Shown: positions 33,458 through 41,873 of the stretch, piece by piece
Layout: each line of letters starts with the position of its first letter
Position numbering within the stretch: the first letter of the stretch is position 1
Made by a program: the position numbers and the translations under genes
The notes under the pieces: model-generated
Seen by the model: the letters and a program-made list of their open reading frames with translations, nothing else
The model's database searches: none
Told to the model about the DNA's origin: nothing
From: Chloroflexota bacterium
GTDB taxonomy: Bacteria > Chloroflexota > Limnocylindria > Limnocylindrales > CSP1-4
DNA: 64,000 nt
Reading direction: 5' to 3'
Assembly (NCBI GenBank): GCA_019637815.1
Contig: JAHBUZ010000015.1
Location: 26,838-90,837 of the forward strand

Positions 33458-33512
33458 CGTCCACCGGGACATCGGTCGGTTCCTGCGCCCGGGCGCGGAG
33501 GATGATCGTCGC

Positions 33513-35276
33513 TCAGGCCGCGACCGAGACCTCGATCGTGTGATGACCGCGGGCACCATCGGGCGCCGGCCGGGTGATGTCCGCGGTCTGGACCTCGCCC
33601 GTGCCATCGGTCGCCCGTGCCGCGATCGTATGGGTCCCGGGTGCCGCATCCCAGGTCAGGAGCCACTGCACCCAGGTCGCGTCCGAGAGCGGGGTCGAGA
33701 TGCTGGCCGGCAGCCAGTCGCCGCCATCGACCTGCACCTCGACGCCATCGACGCCTCGATCGGGCGCCCAGGCGACGCCCGCGATGGACACCGGTCCCGG
33801 GGACACGGTCGATCCCGGCCTGGGCACGTCGATCCGGCTCTGGGTGAGGATGGGACCCTGCTTGGCCCAGCCGAGCGGCACCCAGTACGCGTCGAAGTCC
33901 TCCCAGCGCGTGAGCACGATCTCGCTCAGCCACTTGGTGGCGCTCACGTAGCCGAACAGCCCCGGGATGATGAGGCGGGCCGGGTAGCCATGGTCGCCGG
34001 GCAGCGGCGTGCCGTTCATGCCCACGGCGATCATCGGGTCACGCGTGGGCTCCATCGCCCACTGCGTCGGGAAGCCGGCCGTGAAGCCATCCACCGATCG
34101 ACCCACCAGCTGGGTGGCCTCGGCCTGGACGCCCGCCATCTCCAGCACGTCGCGGAGGTGGACGCCGGTCCAGAGCGCGTTCCCCACGAGCCGACCACCG
34201 ACCTCGTTGGAGACGCACGCGATGGTCACGTACTGGTCGAACAGGGGCATCGAGAGCAGCTGGTCGTAGGTCAGCGTGACCGGCGTGTCCACCATGCCTG
34301 TGACGGTCAGGGTCCAGGTCGAGACATCGACGCGGGGCACGATGAGGGCCGTGTCGATGCGGTAGAAGCGGTCATTGGGCATGACGAGCGGCGTGATGCC
34401 CGGCACGTCCAGCTCGCTGCCGGGTGGAAGGCTCGGCATCGGGCGGCCGGTCTGACCGGGCGCCGGTGAGCCGGTAGCGGTGCTCGGCGGCAGGGTGCTG
34501 CCGGCCGGCGGCCCACCCGCTCGACCCTCGAGCAGACCGCGACCGACGACGCCGGCCACGAGCGCGCCAGCGGTGGCCGCACCACCCGTGATGAGGAAGC
34601 GGCGACGATCCCAGTCGGGCATGGCGGCGGTGGGGACGCCACGGGGCGTGGCACCGGGCCCGGGAGTGGCGACGCCACGGGGCGTGCCGGTGACCCCGGG
34701 CCGGCCGGTGACCCCGGGCGTGGCGCCGATCCCGGGCGTGGCGCCGATCCCGGCCGGGGCATCGACCATGGGCGTGTCGGCGACCTGCGCCGTGCCGGCC
34801 ACCGGGACCCCTCTCGTCCGCTGCCACGCGGGCTCGGTCATGCTCACCAGGATGCGCAGCACTCCCAGCCCTGCCGCGACCGCGAGCGCCACGGTCAGCA
34901 CCGCGAGCGGCCGATCGGTGAGCGGCTGGCGCAAGGCCGCGATCGCGGCGAACCCGCCCGCCACCAGGAACCCGATGACCGCCGCCGACCAGCGACGACG
35001 CGCTGCGACCCCCAGCGCTGCCGCGATGCCCACCGCCGCGACCACGATGACGACATTGAGCACGAGCTTGTCGGCATCCCCGAACAGCTCGACCATGAGG
35101 TCCTTGGCACCCGGCGGCTGGAGGTCGATGACCAGGTCGCCGATGGCGATGACCAGCGACGGCGCTCCGGACAGGATGCCGGCGAGCAGCTCCCCGACCC
35201 CGATGGCGACGAGCGCGGCGATGGCGCCCGCGAGGGCCGCGGCGAGATCGGCGGATCGACTGGCGAGTGGGGACAT
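33513..35276 (-). CDS. Membrane-anchored sulfite-oxidase-fold molybdopterin oxidoreductase
   Basis: 587 residues in three parts. Residues about 1-175 hold four or five membrane helices. A linker of about 50 residues is a Gly/Ala/Thr/Pro repeat (GIGATPG, PRGVATPG) followed by another helix after DWDRRRFLITGG. The C-terminal 330 residues are the molybdenum cofactor domain: TIACVSNEVGG carries the Mo-ligating Cys, then WTGVHLRDVLEMAG, and a C-terminal dimerisation-like domain with VEVQVDGGDW. Electron donor or substrate is unknown. ATG 35276 chosen; upstream in-frame ATGs overlap the response-regulator promoter. Confidence 0.8.
   Translation of the reverse strand: MSPLASRSADLAAALAGAIAALVAIGVGELLAGILSGAPSLVIAIGDLVIDLQPPGAKDLMVELFGDADKLVLNVVIVVAAVGIAAALGVAARRRWSAAVIGFLVAGGFAAIAALRQPLTDRPLAVLTVALAVAAGLGVLRILVSMTEPAWQRTRGVPVAGTAQVADTPMVDAPAGIGATPGIGATPGVTGRPGVTGTPRGVATPGPGATPRGVPTAAMPDWDRRRFLITGGAATAGALVAGVVGRGLLEGRAGGPPAGSTLPPSTATGSPAPGQTGRPMPSLPPGSELDVPGITPLVMPNDRFYRIDTALIVPRVDVSTWTLTVTGMVDTPVTLTYDQLLSMPLFDQYVTIACVSNEVGGRLVGNALWTGVHLRDVLEMAGVQAEATQLVGRSVDGFTAGFPTQWAMEPTRDPMIAVGMNGTPLPGDHGYPARLIIPGLFGYVSATKWLSEIVLTRWEDFDAYWVPLGWAKQGPILTQSRIDVPRPGSTVSPGPVSIAGVAWAPDRGVDGVEVQVDGGDWLPASISTPLSDATWVQWLLTWDAAPGTHTIAARATDGTGEVQTADITRPAPDGARGHHTIEVSVAA
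34640..34765 (-). repeat. In-frame degenerate repeat coding the molybdoenzyme linker
   Basis: Short units such as CCGGGCGTGGCGCCGATC (two exact adjacent copies near 34727-34762) and CCACGGGGCGTG (34636 and 34676 regions) code for GATPGI and TPRGV repeats. Confidence 0.55.
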
Positions 35277-35360
35277 GACACCAGATACGTGTGGGGCGGC
35301 TGCGCGGATCATGGCGCGATCGTCGGCGAGGTGCATGACGATCGGATGACACCCCACCAG

Positions 35361-35393
35361 CGTCATCGTGACGTCACGTTCGTCACGTAGCAT
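35361..35393 (+). promoter_or_regulatory. Response-regulator promoter with CGTCAYG direct repeats
   Basis: TAGCAT (35388-35393) is 6 nt before GTG 35400 (leaderless). Just upstream, CGTCATC (35361) and CGTCACG (35372, 35381) form direct repeats offset by 11 and 9 bp, a possible autoregulatory OmpR-family site. Confidence 0.45.
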
Positions 35394-35399
35394 CGGCGC

Positions 35400-36146
35400 G
35401 TGCGTCCAGCCGCTCCCGCCCCCACCGTCCTCGTCGTCGATGATGACGCCAAGATCCGGCGTCTCGTGCGCACCTACCTCGAGCGTGACGGGCATCGGGT
35501 GGTGGAGGCCGCGGACGGCCCCGCCGCGAACGATCTGCTGCGCCGGGAGCGACCAGCCGCGGTCGTCCTCGACCTGATGCTGCCGGGCATCGACGGCCTG
35601 TCCATCATCCGGGACCTGCGGGCGGCGGTACAGGACCCGGCCCGACGACCCCCGGTCATCGTGGTGTCGGCTCGCGGGCTCACCTCGGACCGGATCGAGG
35701 GACTCGCCGTCGGCGCTGATGACTACCTCGCCAAGCCGTTCTCACCCGCCGAGCTGGCGCTTCGAGTCCGACGACTGCTCGAACGGACCGGCGGCAGCGC
35801 GGGTGACGGTGCTCGCGCCGCACGACCCCCATTGCGACTGCGTGACCTGGTAGTGGATCGTGACCGCCACGAGGTGACGGTGGACGGACGGACCATCGAC
35901 CTCTCGCCGACCGGCTTCCGCCTGCTGGTGGCGCTCCTCGAAGCGGGAGGCCGGGTGCTCACCCGGGACCAGCTGCTCGACGCGCTCTACGGGACCGACG
36001 AGGATGGCGTCCTCGACCGGACCATCGACGCCAACATCCGACGGCTTCGCGTCCAGCTGGGCGACGACGCCGATGAGCCGCGCTACATCGCGACCGTGCG
36101 CGGCGTCGGGTATCGGGCGGTCCTCGGCTCCGGATCCACCGAGTGA
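35400..36146 (+). CDS. OmpR-family response regulator
   Basis: 248 residues. Receiver domain with acidic pocket DDD14-16, phospho-acceptor Asp58 (VVLDLMLPG), Ser90 and Lys112 (KPFSP). The C-terminal winged helix starts LRLRDLVVDRDRHEVTVDG and includes LDRTIDANIRRLRVQLGDD and YIATVRGVGYR, as in PhoB/OmpR. Overlaps the kinase gene by 4 nt (GTGA). Likely targets are its own promoter and the CTCAG array at 37788-37831. Confidence 0.9.
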   Translation: MRPAAPAPTVLVVDDDAKIRRLVRTYLERDGHRVVEAADGPAANDLLRRERPAAVVLDLMLPGIDGLSIIRDLRAAVQDPARRPPVIVVSARGLTSDRIEGLAVGADDYLAKPFSPAELALRVRRLLERTGGSAGDGARAARPPLRLRDLVVDRDRHEVTVDGRTIDLSPTGFRLLVALLEAGGRVLTRDQLLDALYGTDEDGVLDRTIDANIRRLRVQLGDDADEPRYIATVRGVGYRAVLGSGSTE

Positions 36147-37210
36147 GTCGCTTCGATGGGATCGCCGCTCGCGTCGCGATCGCGGCGCTGGTGGTCGCGG
36201 TGGCGGCGATGGGCGTGCTGGGTCTGGGCGTCCTGGTCATCGGCGGCCAGACGTTCAGCGAGCTCATGGTCGCCCTGGGTGTGGATGTCTCGAAGAGCGA
36301 GTCGATGTTCCAGGACTCGGTCGGTCGAGTGGTCGTCATGGGCCTCCTCGTGGCGGTCGGGCTCGCGGTCGGGCTGGCGGTCGTCGTCGGACAGCGGCTC
36401 GCGAAGCCGGTGCGCGAGGCCAGCGACGCCGCCCAGCGCATCGCTCGGGGCGACTTCGAGACGCGCCTGCCGCGCCAGGGCCCCAGGGAGATGCGCGACC
36501 TCGCGGAGTCCATCGACCGGATGGCTGCGACGCTCGCGGAGCAGCGTGCCGCACGTGACCGGTTCATCCGCGACGCGGCACACGAGCTGCGCACCCCGCT
36601 GGCCAACCTCCAGGGTTATCTCGAGGCGCTGCGCGACGGGGTCCTCCAGCCCGACGAGACCCAGTTCGACTCGCTGCTGGAGGAGACGGCCCGACTCGTC
36701 CGACTCGCGCACTCGCTCGACGCGCTCGCCGACGGCGACGCCGGTCGGATGCTCCGCCGCGCCCGGATCGACCTCGTGGCGCACGTCCGGACCGCCATCG
36801 GTCTCGTCGAGCCTGGCCTCCGTGCACGCGACATCTCGATCGAGGTGGATGCGCCGTCCGCCCGATCGGTCGACATCGATCCGGACGCGCTCGCCCAGGT
36901 CCTCGGCAACCTGTGCTCGAACGTCGCTCGATACACGCCGGTCGGAGGCCGCGCTGAGGTCGTGGTCTCGCCGATCGGGATCGATGGGGCGCGGGTCGCC
37001 ATCAGCAACACCGGACCCGGCATCCCGGCCGCGGACCTGCCACACGTATTCGAGCGGTTCTATCGCGTCGACCCCTCGCGATCGACCGAGAGCGGCGGGG
37101 CGGGCATCGGGCTGTCCATCGTGGCGCAGTTCGTCGCCGCATGGGGTGGCGAGGTGGGTGTGGAGTCCTCGGATGGCCTGACCCGGTTCTGGTTCACCAT
37201 CACCGGCTGA
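36143..37210 (+). CDS. Sensor histidine kinase with HAMP domain
   Basis: 355 residues. Membrane helices at about 8-36 and 62-84 flank an unusually short outer loop of about 25 residues, so a membrane or intramembrane signal is likely. HAMP (AKPVREASDAAQRIARGDFE), then HisKA with the phospho-accepting His in RDAAHELRTPLANLQGY, and HATPase boxes NLCSNVARYTP, ISNTGPGIP, GGAGIGLSIV. Partner of the preceding response regulator; GTG start in GTGA overlap. Confidence 0.9.
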   Translation: MSRFDGIAARVAIAALVVAVAAMGVLGLGVLVIGGQTFSELMVALGVDVSKSESMFQDSVGRVVVMGLLVAVGLAVGLAVVVGQRLAKPVREASDAAQRIARGDFETRLPRQGPREMRDLAESIDRMAATLAEQRAARDRFIRDAAHELRTPLANLQGYLEALRDGVLQPDETQFDSLLEETARLVRLAHSLDALADGDAGRMLRRARIDLVAHVRTAIGLVEPGLRARDISIEVDAPSARSVDIDPDALAQVLGNLCSNVARYTPVGGRAEVVVSPIGIDGARVAISNTGPGIPAADLPHVFERFYRVDPSRSTESGGAGIGLSIVAQFVAAWGGEVGVESSDGLTRFWFTITG

Positions 37211-37383
37211 TCACCGTCGGAGCGATCCGCGGGACGGACCGGCCCGATCGCGATGGGTCGCGGCGATCGTCACAGCATCGCAACACGCGACGTGGAGGAT
37301 GCGCCCCTGAAGGACCGGCGGCGTCGCCCGTCGGACTCGTGAACGCGCGCTGCTGCGCGGCGCGCGATGCAGGAGGCAGCGTG

Positions 37384-37776
37384 ATGCGTTCCTCGATCGT
37401 GGGTCTGTCACTGGCCACGGCCGTCATCCTGGGCGGCAACGGTCTCGCGCTGGCACAGGACATGTCGGCCGAGCCGATGATGTCGCCGGCCGGGATGGTC
37501 GACTGTCCGCACCCGATGATGTCCGCGGAGCCGATGCCGATGATGTCGGCAGAGCCGATGGAGCCGATGGAGCCGGCCAGGCCCATGATGTCGGCGGATC
37601 CGATGGAGCCGATGGATCCCGCCGAGCCCATGGATCCGGGCGAGTCGATGATGTCACCGGACCCGATGATGTCGGCGGACCCCATGGACCCCTCGGATCC
37701 GATGGACCCCGCGGATCCGATGGACCCGTGTGCGTCCCCGGCGCCCATGGATCCGATGATGTCCCCCGCCATGTGA
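37384..37776 (+). CDS. Secreted methionine-rich low-complexity protein
   Basis: 130 residues. Signal peptide (VGLSLATAVILGGNGLALA) then mature QDMSAEP. Mature part of about 106 residues contains about 27 Met, with Asp, Glu and Pro making up most of the rest, in repeats like MMSADPM and EPMDPAEPMDP; two Cys. AGGAGG lies 8 nt before ATG 37384. Met clusters of MxxM and MM type bind Cu(I) in known copper-handling proteins or can absorb oxidants; either role is inference. It follows the two-component system on the same strand. Confidence 0.65.
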   Translation: MRSSIVGLSLATAVILGGNGLALAQDMSAEPMMSPAGMVDCPHPMMSAEPMPMMSAEPMEPMEPARPMMSADPMEPMDPAEPMDPGESMMSPDPMMSADPMDPSDPMDPADPMDPCASPAPMDPMMSPAM

Positions 37777-37787
37777 CCCGGCCCTGC

Positions 37788-37832
37788 CTGAGAGTCGTCT
37801 CAGACTCAGACACACCTCAGGTGATCCTCAGG
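37788..37832 (+). promoter_or_regulatory. CTCAG repeat array and hairpin upstream of the beta-helix gene
   Basis: CTCAG occurs at 37799, 37805, 37816 and 37827, the last three 11 bp apart, with CCTCAGG at 37815 and 37826. CTGAGA-GTCG-TCTCAG (37788-37803) is a perfect 6-bp hairpin. Eleven-bp direct repeats are typical of OmpR-family sites; this may be the operator of the adjacent two-component system. Confidence 0.5.
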
Positions 37833-37933
37833 ATCGGTCCCGATGGTGGGACCTGTCACCGCCAGCGACCCGGCCCGGACCTCCGATCGATCGAGGCCGA
37901 CCCCGGCCTGACGGGGACGGAAGGAGTCGCGAG

Positions 37934-39073
37934 ATGCGCACATCATCGATCCAGCGGACCGTCACCACGGCCGCCGCCATCACCGCCCTCACACTCGCCG
38001 CGCTGCCGGTCGACACGTTCGCCCAGGACGCGTCGGCCACGGCGGCAGCCGAGGTCACTGCCACGATCGTGCTCGGCGAGACGACCACCATCGACGGCAC
38101 GGGTGCCAGCGTCACCGCGGACGGCGTGGACATCACGGCCGGCGGCACCTATCAGGTGAGTGGCACGCTCACGGACGGGATGCTCCATGTCGACGCGGCG
38201 GACGCGGCGGTCACCCTCATCCTCGATGACGCGACGATCACCAACACGGACGGCCCCGCCATCTATATCGAGGCGGCCAGCGAGGCCACGCTCCTGACCA
38301 CGGCCGCCACCACCAGCACGCTCACCGACGGCGGCACGAGCGAGCAGGACGCGGCGCTCTACAGCGTGCCCACCGTGATCCTCGGCGGCGACGGCACGCT
38401 CATCGTCCACGCCACCTACGAGGGCATCTCCAGCACGGTCGACATCCGCATGGAGAGCGGCACCGTCCGGGTGCTCGCGGGCGAGGATGGCCTCAACGCC
38501 AACGAGGACGGCGTCTCGGACATCACCATCTCGGGCGGCGACCTGTACGTCGAGACCGTCGCCGGTGACGGCATCGACTCCAACGGCACCATCCACATCA
38601 GCGGTGGGCACATCGTGACCCTCGGCAGCCTGACCGATGCGAACGCCGGGATCGACGCGGATGGTGAGATCACCATCACGGGTGGCACGCTCGTGGCCAC
38701 CGGTTCCATGATGGGCATCCCCGGGGCGACCTCCACCCAGGAGTCCGTGGTCGTCTCCTTCGACACCACCCTCGCCGCCGACACCCTGATCTCCATCCAG
38801 GCCGACGGCATCGAGCTGCTGACCTTCGCGCCCGGCATCGACGCCCGGACGCTCCTCTTCAGCAGCGCGGACCTGGCGGACGGCGTCACGTACGACGTGT
38901 ATCTCGGTGGCTCGAGCAGCACCACATCGGTGGATGGCGTGTACCCACCGGGCGGCTACACCCCCGGCGAGCTGTCCGGGACCACCACGACCGAGCTGCC
39001 CGAGGGTGGCTTCGGGCCAGGTGGCTTCCGCGGCGGCCGACCCGGCGAGGGAGGACCGGGCACGGCACCCTGA
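37934..39073 (+). CDS. Exported Cthe_2159-type carbohydrate-binding beta-helix protein
   Basis: 379 residues. Signal peptide ends TFA, mature QDASA. The body is a right-handed beta-helix with repeated rungs: VDITAGGTYQVSGTLTDGML, ITNTDGPAIYIEAASEATL, GGDGTLIVHATYEGI, GLNANEDGVSDITISGG, DGIDSNGTIHISGG. This is the Cthe_2159 family, whose founder binds acidic polysaccharides. The tail (FGPGGFRGGRPGEGGPG) is Gly-rich as in many relatives. AAGGAG upstream; possibly controlled by the neighbouring two-component system. Confidence 0.8.
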   Translation: MRTSSIQRTVTTAAAITALTLAALPVDTFAQDASATAAAEVTATIVLGETTTIDGTGASVTADGVDITAGGTYQVSGTLTDGMLHVDAADAAVTLILDDATITNTDGPAIYIEAASEATLLTTAATTSTLTDGGTSEQDAALYSVPTVILGGDGTLIVHATYEGISSTVDIRMESGTVRVLAGEDGLNANEDGVSDITISGGDLYVETVAGDGIDSNGTIHISGGHIVTLGSLTDANAGIDADGEITITGGTLVATGSMMGIPGATSTQESVVVSFDTTLAADTLISIQADGIELLTFAPGIDARTLLFSSADLADGVTYDVYLGGSSSTTSVDGVYPPGGYTPGELSGTTTTELPEGGFGPGGFRGGRPGEGGPGTAP

Positions 39074-39134
39074 CCTGGGCCGAGCGGCACGCCGATGCCC
39101 TGCCCGACCACCCCTCCTCTCCCTCCTCCTCGCT

Positions 39135-39162
39135 GCGGCCCCGGCGTCGATGCCGGGGCCGC
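39135..39162. terminator. Strong hairpin between convergent genes
   Basis: GCGGCCCCGGC and GCCGGGGCCGC form a perfect 11-bp stem with a 6-nt loop. Located between the ends of the beta-helix gene and the leftward RidA operon; no T tract on either side. Confidence 0.6.
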
Positions 39163-39191
39163 GGTGCGCAGGTCAGACCAGGTCGTCGAGG

Positions 39192-39629
39192 TCAGTCCGG
39201 GTCGTCGATGTACGCCCAGCAGTCGATCTCGACCAGCATGTCCGGCCGAGCCAGACCATCGATGATGAGACCGGTCCCGCAGGGCGGCATCTTGAAGTAG
39301 CTCTTGAAGATCTTGCCCATCGGGAACCGATAGGCCCGGTCGGTGACATAGGTCACGTACCGCACGATGTCGTCCATCGTGCCGCCGGCCATCTCCATGA
39401 GCTGCTTGATGTTCTCGCACGCCTGGCGCGTCTGGCCCTCGATGTCATAGGGGTAGCGCATCTCGCCATCGAGCGTCAGGCCGGTCTGGCCGGTCAGCCA
39501 CACGAGGTTGCCCGCCCGATAGCACTGGGCGCCGGGACCACCGATACCGTCGTCGGCACCGCGGTTGGGGATCCCCTCCATCATCCGGGTCGTGTCCGGC
39601 ATCGCGTAGATGAGCTGCTTCTTGGCCAT
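39192..39629 (-). CDS. RidA-family (YjgF/YER057c/UK114) protein
   Basis: 145 residues. GNLVWLTGQTGLTLDGEM, QTRQACENIKQLMEMAGGTMDDIV and the final IDGLARPDMLVEIDCWAYI follow the chorismate-mutase-like RidA fold. RidA proteins hydrolyse reactive enamines or imines, or act as ring-opening hydrolases in catabolic clusters. The usual family Arg near the end is replaced in context, so activity is uncertain. AAGGAG lies 11 nt before ATG. Last gene of the leftward CUT1 operon. Confidence 0.8.
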   Translation of the reverse strand: MAKKQLIYAMPDTTRMMEGIPNRGADDGIGGPGAQCYRAGNLVWLTGQTGLTLDGEMRYPYDIEGQTRQACENIKQLMEMAGGTMDDIVRYVTYVTDRAYRFPMGKIFKSYFKMPPCGTGLIIDGLARPDMLVEIDCWAYIDDPD

Positions 39630-39684
39630 GGGAACGTGGGCTCCTTCGAATATCCGTTGGGGTTGCGGGAGGTGAGCGGGAGCA

Positions 39685-39702
39685 CCGGGTCCGTCGACCC
39701 GG
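39685..39702 (-). terminator. Intercistronic hairpin between SDR and RidA genes
   Basis: CCGGGTC-CGTC-GACCCGG, perfect 7-bp stem with 4-nt loop, in the 95-bp gap of the operon. More likely attenuates or stabilises mRNA than ends the operon. Confidence 0.4.
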
Positions 39703-39724
39703 GTCGAGGCTCGGGTGGTCCGGG

Positions 39725-40444
39725 TCAGATGGTCCGGATGGTGCCGCGCAGGATGTCCGCTGCGGGTGAGGCCAGGAACGCGAGGACCTCGGCGACCTGG
39801 GCGGGCTCGATCCAGCGGGCCGTGACGGCGTCACGGTACGAGGCATCGCCGGCACGCCGGGTCGCCTCCGCCAGGGATGCCTCCAGGAGCGGGGTGTGGA
39901 CGGACCCGGGGCACAGCTCGGTCACCCGGATGCCGGTGCCCTGGAGCCGCTCCTCGAGCGTCATCGCGAGCCCGTGCATGCCGCCCTTGCTGGCACCGTA
40001 GGGGAACGAGCCGCTGCCCACGAAGACGCCCGCCACCGAGCTGACGAGCACGAGGGCGCCACCCCCCGGCGGCAGACGCGGGATGACGTGCTTGACCATC
40101 AGGAACGTGCCCCGCAGGTTCACGCTCATGACCTCGTCCCAGACGTCGACCGGGATCTCGTGGACGGGGGCCCGCTGGGCGCGCATGATGCCCGCCACGT
40201 GGACCAGCACGTCCACCTGGCCACCCAGCCACTCGGCGGCCTCCGCCGTGGCTGCGGCCACGTCCGGCTCCTGTGCGACATCGACCCGCCACCAGCGGAC
40301 GGTCTCGACATCCGTCCCCTCGGCAGGCGGCGCCACGTCGAAGGCAGCCACCCGGGCACCTCCTCGCTCCAGCCGCTCGACCGTCGCCCTGCCGATGCCG
40401 CTCGCGGCACCGGTGACCAGGACGCGCCGCCCTTCCAGCTCCAT
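39725..40444 (-). CDS. Short-chain dehydrogenase/reductase (SDR)
   Basis: 239 residues. Classical SDR: TGAASGIGRA cofactor motif, NVAG-equivalent VHVAGIM, catalytic Ser in VLVSSVAGV, and YGASKGG (YxxxK). An acidic residue after strand 2 (AAFDVA) suggests NAD rather than NADP. Start ATG 40444 with AAGGAG 5 nt upstream. Likely oxidises a hydroxyl group on the compound imported by the CUT1 system of the same operon. Confidence 0.85.
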   Translation of the reverse strand: MELEGRRVLVTGAASGIGRATVERLERGGARVAAFDVAPPAEGTDVETVRWWRVDVAQEPDVAAATAEAAEWLGGQVDVLVHVAGIMRAQRAPVHEIPVDVWDEVMSVNLRGTFLMVKHVIPRLPPGGGALVLVSSVAGVFVGSGSFPYGASKGGMHGLAMTLEERLQGTGIRVTELCPGSVHTPLLEASLAEATRRAGDASYRDAVTARWIEPAQVAEVLAFLASPAADILRGTIRTI

Positions 40445-40545
40445 CTCACTCCTTGCTCGTGCTCGAACGATGTGCCCGACCCCACGATGACGAGGGGCCG
40501 GGCGTGCGGGTCTCGGGGCACCGCGATCGGCGGTGCCCCGGTGGG

Positions 40546-41829
40546 TCACTCCACGGCGTCCGCGAGACCGGCGATGATCTCGTCGGCTGCCTGCTCCACC
40601 GACTTCTGGCCGGTGAGCACCTCCTGGAGCGCCGGCAGCAGGACATCGGCCTGGAACCCCGGCAGGCCCGCGAACTGGGTCTCCGGGATGCCCGCGGCCG
40701 CGGCCTCCGCTGCGGGCGCCATGATGGGGTCGTTGGCGATGAACGGATCCTGCTGGGCGGACGTGCTCGGCGGGAAGTAGCCGGTCGCCTTCATGAAGTC
40801 GATCTGGGCATCATCCCGACCCCAGTGCGCGAGCCACTCCCAGGCGGCATCCGCGTTGGCGTCGGACATCATGCCGTTGTAGAGCGCGGACAGCCGACCC
40901 GAGGGACCGCCCGGGCCACTGGGCATCGGTGCGCTCAGGAACTGCTCCCCGGCGGTGAGGCCGGAGCTGATGTCGGCGAGGGCACCGGTGCTCTGGAACA
41001 GGATGCCCGTGCCACCCGTCTTGAAGCTGGTCACGGTCTCCGTGTAGCCATCACCTGCGGTGCTCGGCGGGACCGCGCCGTGCTCCGTCGCGAGACCCGT
41101 GTAGAAGGCCAGGCCCGCGATGAGCGCATCCCGATCGATGGCCGGCTGGCCGCTCTCGTCCAGCCACTGGACACCGAACGACTCCAGCACCTTCATGGCC
41201 CAGCCGGCGCCGCCCGGGCCACCCCGGAGCGCGAAGCCGTACCGGCCCTGGGAGGCATCGGTCAGCGCGATGGCGGTCGCCTGGAAGTCGTCCCAGTCGG
41301 TGGGCGGCGTGAGGCCCTGCTCCGCGAACCAGTCGGAGCGGTAGAACATGACGTCCACGAACGAGAACGCCGGGATGCCGTAGATCTCACCCTGGTAGGT
41401 GATGGCGTCCCAGATCGCCGGGCTGAACGCGTCGTAGTGCTCCCATGCCTTGACGCGATCGGTGATCGGCAGCAGCGCGCCCATCTCCACCATGTCCGCG
41501 AGCCGGTCCACGGACACCATGGCGGTATCCGGTCGCTGGCCCGACTGGACCGCGGTCACGATCTTGGTCATGTAGTCCGGGTTGGGGACCGTCTCGGAGG
41601 TCACCGTGACCCCCGGATGATCCGCCTCGAACACCGATTCGGCGTGCTCGAGACCGAGCATCTCGTTCTCTTCGGTGAAGTGGTGCCAATAGGTGATGTC
41701 ACCGCTGATGGGGTCCTGCGCGGCGACCCCGATACCGAGCGAGGCCGTCGCGAGGACCGCCCCCAGGGTGCCGACCATCAGCCGGGAGTGGCGCCGTGTC
41801 GCGCCGGTCCCGGTCCGTTGCTGGATCAT
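40546..41829 (-). CDS. CUT1-type sugar ABC importer substrate-binding protein
   Basis: 427 residues. Signal peptide ends GVAA, mature QDPISGDITYWHHFTEEN; no lipobox. SBP_bac_1 family features include FEADHPGVTVT, MVSVDRLADMVEMGALLPI, YGIPAFSFVDVMFYRSDWF and DAAWEWLAHWG. Binds an oligosaccharide, glycerol-phosphate-like or related ligand; ligand unknown. ATG 41829 is set by GGAGG 9 nt upstream. Follows its two permease genes. Confidence 0.85.
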   Translation of the reverse strand: MIQQRTGTGATRRHSRLMVGTLGAVLATASLGIGVAAQDPISGDITYWHHFTEENEMLGLEHAESVFEADHPGVTVTSETVPNPDYMTKIVTAVQSGQRPDTAMVSVDRLADMVEMGALLPITDRVKAWEHYDAFSPAIWDAITYQGEIYGIPAFSFVDVMFYRSDWFAEQGLTPPTDWDDFQATAIALTDASQGRYGFALRGGPGGAGWAMKVLESFGVQWLDESGQPAIDRDALIAGLAFYTGLATEHGAVPPSTAGDGYTETVTSFKTGGTGILFQSTGALADISSGLTAGEQFLSAPMPSGPGGPSGRLSALYNGMMSDANADAAWEWLAHWGRDDAQIDFMKATGYFPPSTSAQQDPFIANDPIMAPAAEAAAAGIPETQFAGLPGFQADVLLPALQEVLTGQKSVEQAADEIIAGLADAVE

Positions 41830-41873
41830 GACGAGCTTCCTCCATCCCATCGATCACGAGTGGTCCGACGCGG

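Noticed and set aside
37211..37383. Possible riboswitch before the methionine-rich gene
   Set aside because: Several GC hairpins can be drawn, but I could match no core of a known riboswitch class (TPP, SAM, cobalamin, c-di-GMP, ydaO, fluoride).
37200..37772. Minus-strand ORF rich in Gly/Ser/Ile opposite the methionine-rich gene
   Set aside because: It mirrors the repeats of the plus-strand gene, has no ribosome-binding site and no signal, whereas the plus-strand frame has AGGAGG, a signal peptide and a clean start.
37788..37803. CTGAGA as the TPP-riboswitch signature
   Set aside because: The other conserved TPP elements are missing, the downstream gene is not thiamine-related, and the sequence is explained by a simple hairpin within a CTCAG array.
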